Shown here: positions 58,916 to 64,000 of the stretch, one piece after another
How positions within the stretch are numbered: the stretch's first letter is position 1
Layout: every line of letters begins with the position of its first letter
Assembly: GCA_964017185.1 (NCBI GenBank)
Contig: OZ024875.1
Span: 33,365,456 to 33,429,455 of the forward strand
Origin: Rugalucina vietnamica
Lineage: Eukaryota > Mollusca > Bivalvia > Lucinida > Lucinidae
DNA length: 64,000 bases
Reading direction: 5' to 3'
Position numbers and translations under genes: made by a program
Notes under the pieces: generated by a model
Database searches by the model: none
What the model was told of the DNA's origin: nothing
The model's input: the letters and a program-made list of their open reading frames with translations, nothing else

Positions 58916-58984
58916 TATATACATGTACTACGTTTGTAACGCACATTTTTCTATATCCCCACTGAAAAGAAAAATCATTCCTAT

Positions 58985-59240
58985 AAGTTTCTCATCAGTT
59001 TCTTAAATTTGCAAACCAAGCCACCATAAAATTCTGTTTCCGAAAGACTCTCACGTAAAAGCGTCTAAAAACCCAAACTTAAATTTGGAAATCAATTCAT
59101 CGTGTCTGTGGTAAAATTTAAAAAATGTTTTTCGAAGTTTATGACACCGATAGCCCTGCTGGAGAAGTTTGGTTGTTAAACATGTATTACGCGCATCAAG
59201 CACTTTTTGGATGTCGCACACGTGACAAATCCTGATATTG
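58985..59240 (-). mobile_element. Reverse-transcriptase tail, inverted copy
   Basis: The minus-strand frame reads DARNTCLTTKLLQQGYRCHK, LRKTFFKFYHRHDELISK, then a frameshifted ETEFYGGL-like stretch. It matches the plus-strand copy at 10680-10830 and faces the copy at 58465-58915. Confidence 0.82.
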
Positions 59241-59399
59241 TATGTATAAAAGTCCCATAAAATCATTGGGAACGTCCCGACATGACCATAGCTGTTGACT
59301 TGGACGTGAAACATTAATTCAAACAAACAAATCAAACTCCTCACCTGGATGTTTAGGCCGAGAATTTGGTTCTGATTGCACCAACTCCTTATCATTGTT

Positions 59400-61150
59400 A
59401 ACTTCTGACTTTTCTTCGATACATATGGTAGGCCTACATGCGCATCATCTGATGATCTGATGACTGAGTCCGAGCTTGTCGAGTGAATATACTAGGCCAG
59501 GAAAGACTTAACTAATAGGTCCGACACGCAGCAATTGGTTGGCCTACGCAAGCTAAAATAAACCGGTATGTGGTACGCCGGCCAAATTTAGAGGGCACGC
59601 GGTACGCGATGGAGAAGGGTACTCGTAATTTAAGAGAGCATAGCCTGAGATTTAAAGTAAGAATAGAGAGATCAGGAATCGATGCAATTGAATTTAAAGT
59701 CCCTACACAGACACCAGCTGGGAAAGAAAATACATAAAACACAACAAAACATTTTTCCGACAACACACTCGAAAACTATTTTTCCTGCGGGCATCCTCGA
59801 ATTCATAAAAAAGAAAATTAAATAAAAACAAAAGCATATTTTCTCATCAGAAATGTCATTATAGCTCATTTGTGGCTCTAGGCACCTGGTTTTATTCTGA
59901 TCTTGGATCTTTATAGCCCGGCTTTATAAGCGATTTCAAAGCAAACTCATTTTTTCACTAATCCCATTCTTGTTTCACTTTTTTTTTAATTTCAAGGGAG
60001 AAAACTTTAACATGTAAATATTTTATAATATTGTAAAAATACTTGTTGTTTATCTTCCGTTTTTCACATATAAATGTAGATGTGGATAAATATTGCTTTA
60101 TCTACCATTTCCAGACCAAATGTCGCAATGTATGTCAAAGTATTTTGTTCATTGGATACACACGATACTTCAATAATACACCTATTGCAATAAAAACAAA
60201 ATGTTAAGTAGAAATACTTTTATGCGTGCAACGTTTACCCTATACTTCAAATATAGGCGTAAATAAGCTTTGCTAAAATTTCTTTGAAACCTGTCGACGG
60301 TTCAGATTTTCGTTCCGACGGGTAACACACAATAAAACGCTAGCAAACTACTGGCTTAGAACATTTACATGTATATACAGTTACAGTAGGGGGAATCAGC
60401 CAATCTGGCTCTCTGTTCATATACAAACCCAATCGGTTGCACTGGATCCAAGATGGATGCTTAGATTATATGTGGTAAGTGTAAAAGGAGATATTATCAT
60501 GTTGTGCATGAGCACGCTCTAGGTTCGCCTTTCGGCTTCCTCAGAGGTGTACTTTCGGCTTCCTAAGGGGTGTACTAAATGCTACATGTACATATTAAGA
60601 AGGAAATATCTACAGTTGCCTATCTAGGGGACAGTAAAAGAATTGAAAAGATTTTTTCGTGATACGCACCCTTTCTTAATATTTAACACGCTATAGTTAA
60701 TCAAAGTCATTTCATGTAAGGCCTGCTTGGCCAATCAAAACCATACTTCATGAGATGCCTCAGTAGGAAGGATGTGGGGGCGAAAGTTTATACTTACTGC
60801 TCTGGGTCAAATTACCATGATTCATGCCCACATCTTCTTCTTCCACAACTTGAAAGGTCAGGATTCTTCTCAGAATGCACCTTTGACCAGCAAATAAAAG
60901 TAATCTTCCCCGAAACCCCAAAACCTATCACCAGCAATACCCGATTTCGAGGTAACTCGAAGGTTACTCTTAACTGCGCAAAGGAGTCATCAAGTTCGCG
61001 AAAAGGATTTTTAGTGGTGCTTAAAACGCGGAAGTTGTTGTTTTTCATCTAATTTTGCGTTAACATTATAAGAAAAAGCATGTCATAGGTCTATGCAAAT
61101 ATGTTAAATGTTGATTTTAGGAATTGTTTATGTAAGCATTTAAGAATATA
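59400..61150. other. Intergenic, nothing firm
   Basis: The stretch 59620-59790 is the second copy of the dispersed repeat at 15230-15660. The open frames near 60750-61052 (both strands) have no recognisable domain, and I do not call them genes. Confidence 0.4.
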
Positions 61151-62162
61151 TACGAGGCGTGGCCCGGTAAATCGTGTACGTTGTTGATATTTTCATTAGT
61201 TGACGCCCTTCCGTAATTTAAATTCAGTAAAATGAGGTGCACAAAAGTATTAGTTTATGTACAATTCGTAAAATGTGCATGATTGAGTTGGTCAGTGTAT
61301 GCGAACCCGGCGCAACCCAAACAAACACATTTAAATAATCTTCTGTGTGTTCAATAAAGAAATATTTTTCAACCATTTCAGTGTTTAGCGCCAAAGAAAA
61401 AGCTGTCTGCTCATAGCAACATTCTTTTAACATCACCAGAGAAAATTTCGAATGTTACATATCATCTGTTTGAAAATGGCACACATTTAAATGTTGTCTG
61501 TTAAACTTACAACCTAATGAAAATGGCGACGTTAGAGGAAGAGAAAGTGCGATGAACGGCAATCCAGTTCTGTGTGCAGACTGTTATGACCTCAAATGAT
61601 TCATTCAAGCAACTGAAAAGCACAAACATACACAGTGGTATTTCGAGAAGCATTGTTTTTAAATGACATGATCGATTTAGAGATGGGTGGACAGAAAGTT
61701 TACATCATGGACGGTAACCATTCATGAATGTCCGTAACGTACTTTCCGCAGGTGAAATCGCATCTTCAGTGTAAACGTTTTCAGGGCAGAGAGAAGTTCA
61801 TGTAAGCGATCCAACATGTCGTTACATAGTCTGTGGTTCAGTGACATCTTTCAGAGGTTGGTACAAACATTGCTTGTGTATCGCACACAACGGAGCTTAC
61901 CTCGATAAAGAGTAAACGGTAAGTACATGTAGTATATGAAGTTGACGCATAACAGTAGACGACGTCATCAGCGTGCGCCGGGTCTTCCTGACTTGTAGTT
62001 TTGTATTGTGTACTGATATTTTATTCTTAGGTGTATTTTTCTGAAACTTTGTATACATACCCAGAACATGTGGACGTAATATACTTGTAAGTTGGAAGCC
62101 TGTGCATTGAATAGTTTTTATACAGCAAGCACAGTCCATGATTTACTGGGCCACCCTTCGTA
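61151..62162 (+). mobile_element. Mariner-like transposon fossil
   Basis: TACGAGGCGTGGCCCGGTAA then ATCGTGTAC (61151-61179) and its inverted match ending ACCCTTCGTA (62134-62162) are terminal inverted repeats ending in TA. Inside, the plus strand from ATG 61523 reads MATLEEEKVR, stop, TAIQFCVQTVMTSNDSFKQL, then SGISRSIVFK, stop, HDRFRDGWTESLHHGR. This is the N-terminal helix-turn-helix region of a mariner-type transposase with at least two stops. At 1.0 kb the element is shorter than autonomous ones (about 1.3 kb), and the catalytic domain is not recognisable. Confidence 0.8.
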
Positions 62163-62940
62163 CAGTCAGACAAAAGTTAAGCATCACCCAAACGTTTTTC
62201 TGGAGGCGTTTTATATAAAATTTACTTTATAACAATACTTTTTCTGTGATGGCATTTTACACGTATCTTTTCTTGACCTGTTGGGGCTGACAGAATGACA
62301 TTTGCCCCTATCGCTTACATTCGATGGTGTCCTGTATACACTTACCCGTATTTGGGGGTATGTCCCTAGTAATTGTATAACTGACCAATGACTATTCGAA
62401 TTGAATAAGCTCGAAAATAAACTAGAGTTAAAATATAGACAAGTGCCAAGAGGTATTTTGTTATACTCATTTTTATTGAAGTTAAAGGAATAGACATCCC
62501 AACATGTTCACTTGTTTTTCAGCATTAACGTTTTCACTATGCTTCATGCCATTCTTGAACCTTTCATAACTGTTGATATCAGAGATATCAGTTCGCATTT
62601 TCATGGTGGTTTTGACATTCTAAGAAAACGACTTTAACATTTTACACTTTTTGGCCGTTTAAACTGATCAAATTTCTGGTCTATATAAGGGGTATGTTTG
62701 CATAGTCAATGACCTTAAGGTGAATGAAGATTTGTTTTAAATCATCATTGATGTATCAATGTCACTAATGTAATAAGTCGGATTGTTTGTCTAGTTAATT
62801 CTGGAACATATTCCTAGATATTTTGTAGTTCCATTTGGATCATAAAACACTCTACAGTGTGCACAGCGGGTCCATGAAAAGCAACGTACAGAAAATTACC
62901 AAACTTGTGTTTTAAATGCATGCAGGGTAGGGTGATGCAC
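62163..62940. other. Intergenic, nothing recognised
   Basis: AT-rich, no frame or repeat structure that I can support. Confidence 0.4.
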
Positions 62941-62949
62941 CCGGTTACT

Positions 62950-63735
62950 TCAATAAATGTTTACATGTCCTTTCAATTCAGAAAAATCATTACGCGTTAC
63001 AGGCGTATAGGATATAACTTAAATGTTATGCGACCGTCTGCATGCTTAGTTTTTAACCCAATCACGGTTGATAACTATGCTGCCTTCTTTAATTGCACGC
63101 CGGTGGTTCGGGCATCAGACTTTATGATGACCCCGACATAAAGCTATTCATTTCAGTTGGTTGGGGCCGGAGCTTCTTGTCTGTTGCTTGGCCCACTTGT
63201 GGTTTTCTTTTGCTCCGGAGTTAGTAAGTTATTGGGCGCCCAGGGATCTCCATCGTTGGGCAGCTTACTCATTCTGTGAGTCCTCGTTTTTGATTTATCA
63301 TGGAATTTATCATGATTTATTTATTTGTCCATGCTGATTCATTGACTAGTTAGAGATTCACTACGAGGACCGAACAACTAACTAAATGTTATGAACCACT
63401 GCAGAAGCTGAGGGTGAGGTTAGGATCCTGTAAAACCGGTTTAAGCCCGTCACTGATCGTTCCAAGGCGATACTTCTGTGGTGGTTCTTATTGTTTTATG
63501 CCTTGGTGTTTAAAAAACAATTGTGCTGTTGGCGAATTATGTATGTTATCATATTTTTAGTTAAGTTTAGGTAACTGAGTGGCCACCTATTGGGAATATA
63601 GCTGCTCATTCGGCTTACGAAATGTATTCATGGTATAAATACCTTATTGTTAGTTTGTTTTTTTCCCGCCTCGGTTTTTGGAGTGGGAATCTTTTTCTGA
63701 TTGTGCCTTTTCCTGATCGTTGCCTACTTGTACCT
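62950..63735 (+). mobile_element. 5'-truncated retrotransposon: RT tail plus repeat B
   Basis: The frame at 62960-63141 encodes FQFRKIITRYRRIGYNLNVM and then RPSACLVFNPITVDNYAAFF, ending FMMTPT and a stop. The repeat B module follows to GCCTACTTGTACCTCT. This copy shows the junction between the protein tail and the 3' module most clearly. Confidence 0.85.
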
Positions 63736-64000
63736 CTCAATACCACTTCACTCTTAAACAATCAAGCTCGGTTTCAAAACATACTTGGTAAAGAAATGCC
63801 ATCTGTTAAAAACGTTATGACACAATATGTTCAGGTGATGCTTAACTTATGTCTGACTGTATATTTGATTACAGATCAAGAGTGCAGAATTTTTTGGGAA
63901 AGTGTCTTAAACGCATTAAAACGATGTTTCGACTCATAAACAAGTTCTACTTTCAACCTGTATGGATGTGCCATAATGTAGAAAAAGACATATACCCCAG

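Noticed and set aside
60750-61052. Overlapping open frames on both strands
   Set aside because: No known domain, no splice context and no paralog in the window; not enough to call a gene.

Overview
The window looks like nuclear DNA of a marine bivalve mollusc. Supporting this are AT-rich, intron-rich genes with GT-AG junctions, intronless B-box/propeller genes of the kind that are expanded in bivalves, and a very high load of short DNA transposons, tRNA-derived SINEs and LINE fragments. The phylum is inferred from the repeat style and protein flavour; the species is not determined. Five loci carry the host coding signal. Intron-containing genes were rebuilt by joining exons at GT/AG sites with matching phase.

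Left third (1-16.2 kb): a GABA-transporter-like SLC6 gene runs on the minus strand. Eight exons are visible between 16237 and 1915, and the C-terminal part lies beyond the left edge. Its 9.3-kb intron 3 holds two tandemly duplicated B-box (TRIM-like, RING-less) genes on the opposite strand. The first (6313-7972) is clearly decayed. The second (11804-13503) is intact except for one 8-bp tandem duplication. Intron 5 carries a minisatellite whose unit is the splice acceptor plus the start of the following exon.

Middle (20-37 kb): a 17-exon gene on the minus strand (20052-32346, 959 codons) encodes a protein with two cyclic-nucleotide-binding folds (CNBD2-like). Divergent from it is a single-exon acid phosphatase type 7-like gene (35428-37023, plus) whose metal-ligand motifs are altered. 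The region between them contains a hAT-like MITE interrupted by a miniature LTR retrotransposon with matching 4-bp target duplications.

Right part (37-64 kb): glycerate kinase (GLYCTK, six exons, minus, 52502-47118) is preceded and followed by a cluster of about 14 copies of one palindromic MITE family, plus several unrelated foldback elements, SINEs and minisatellites. From 53 kb to the right edge I see no convincing host gene: only repeats, a mariner fossil, reverse-transcriptase tails, and a striking palindrome with four TGACGTCA octamers.

Two themes stand out. First, single exons have been locally duplicated and left to decay in three of the genes (SLC6 exon 6 as a minisatellite, CNBD2-like exons 3 and 9, GLYCTK exon 5 twice). 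Second, repeats repeatedly end within about 25 bp of splice sites.
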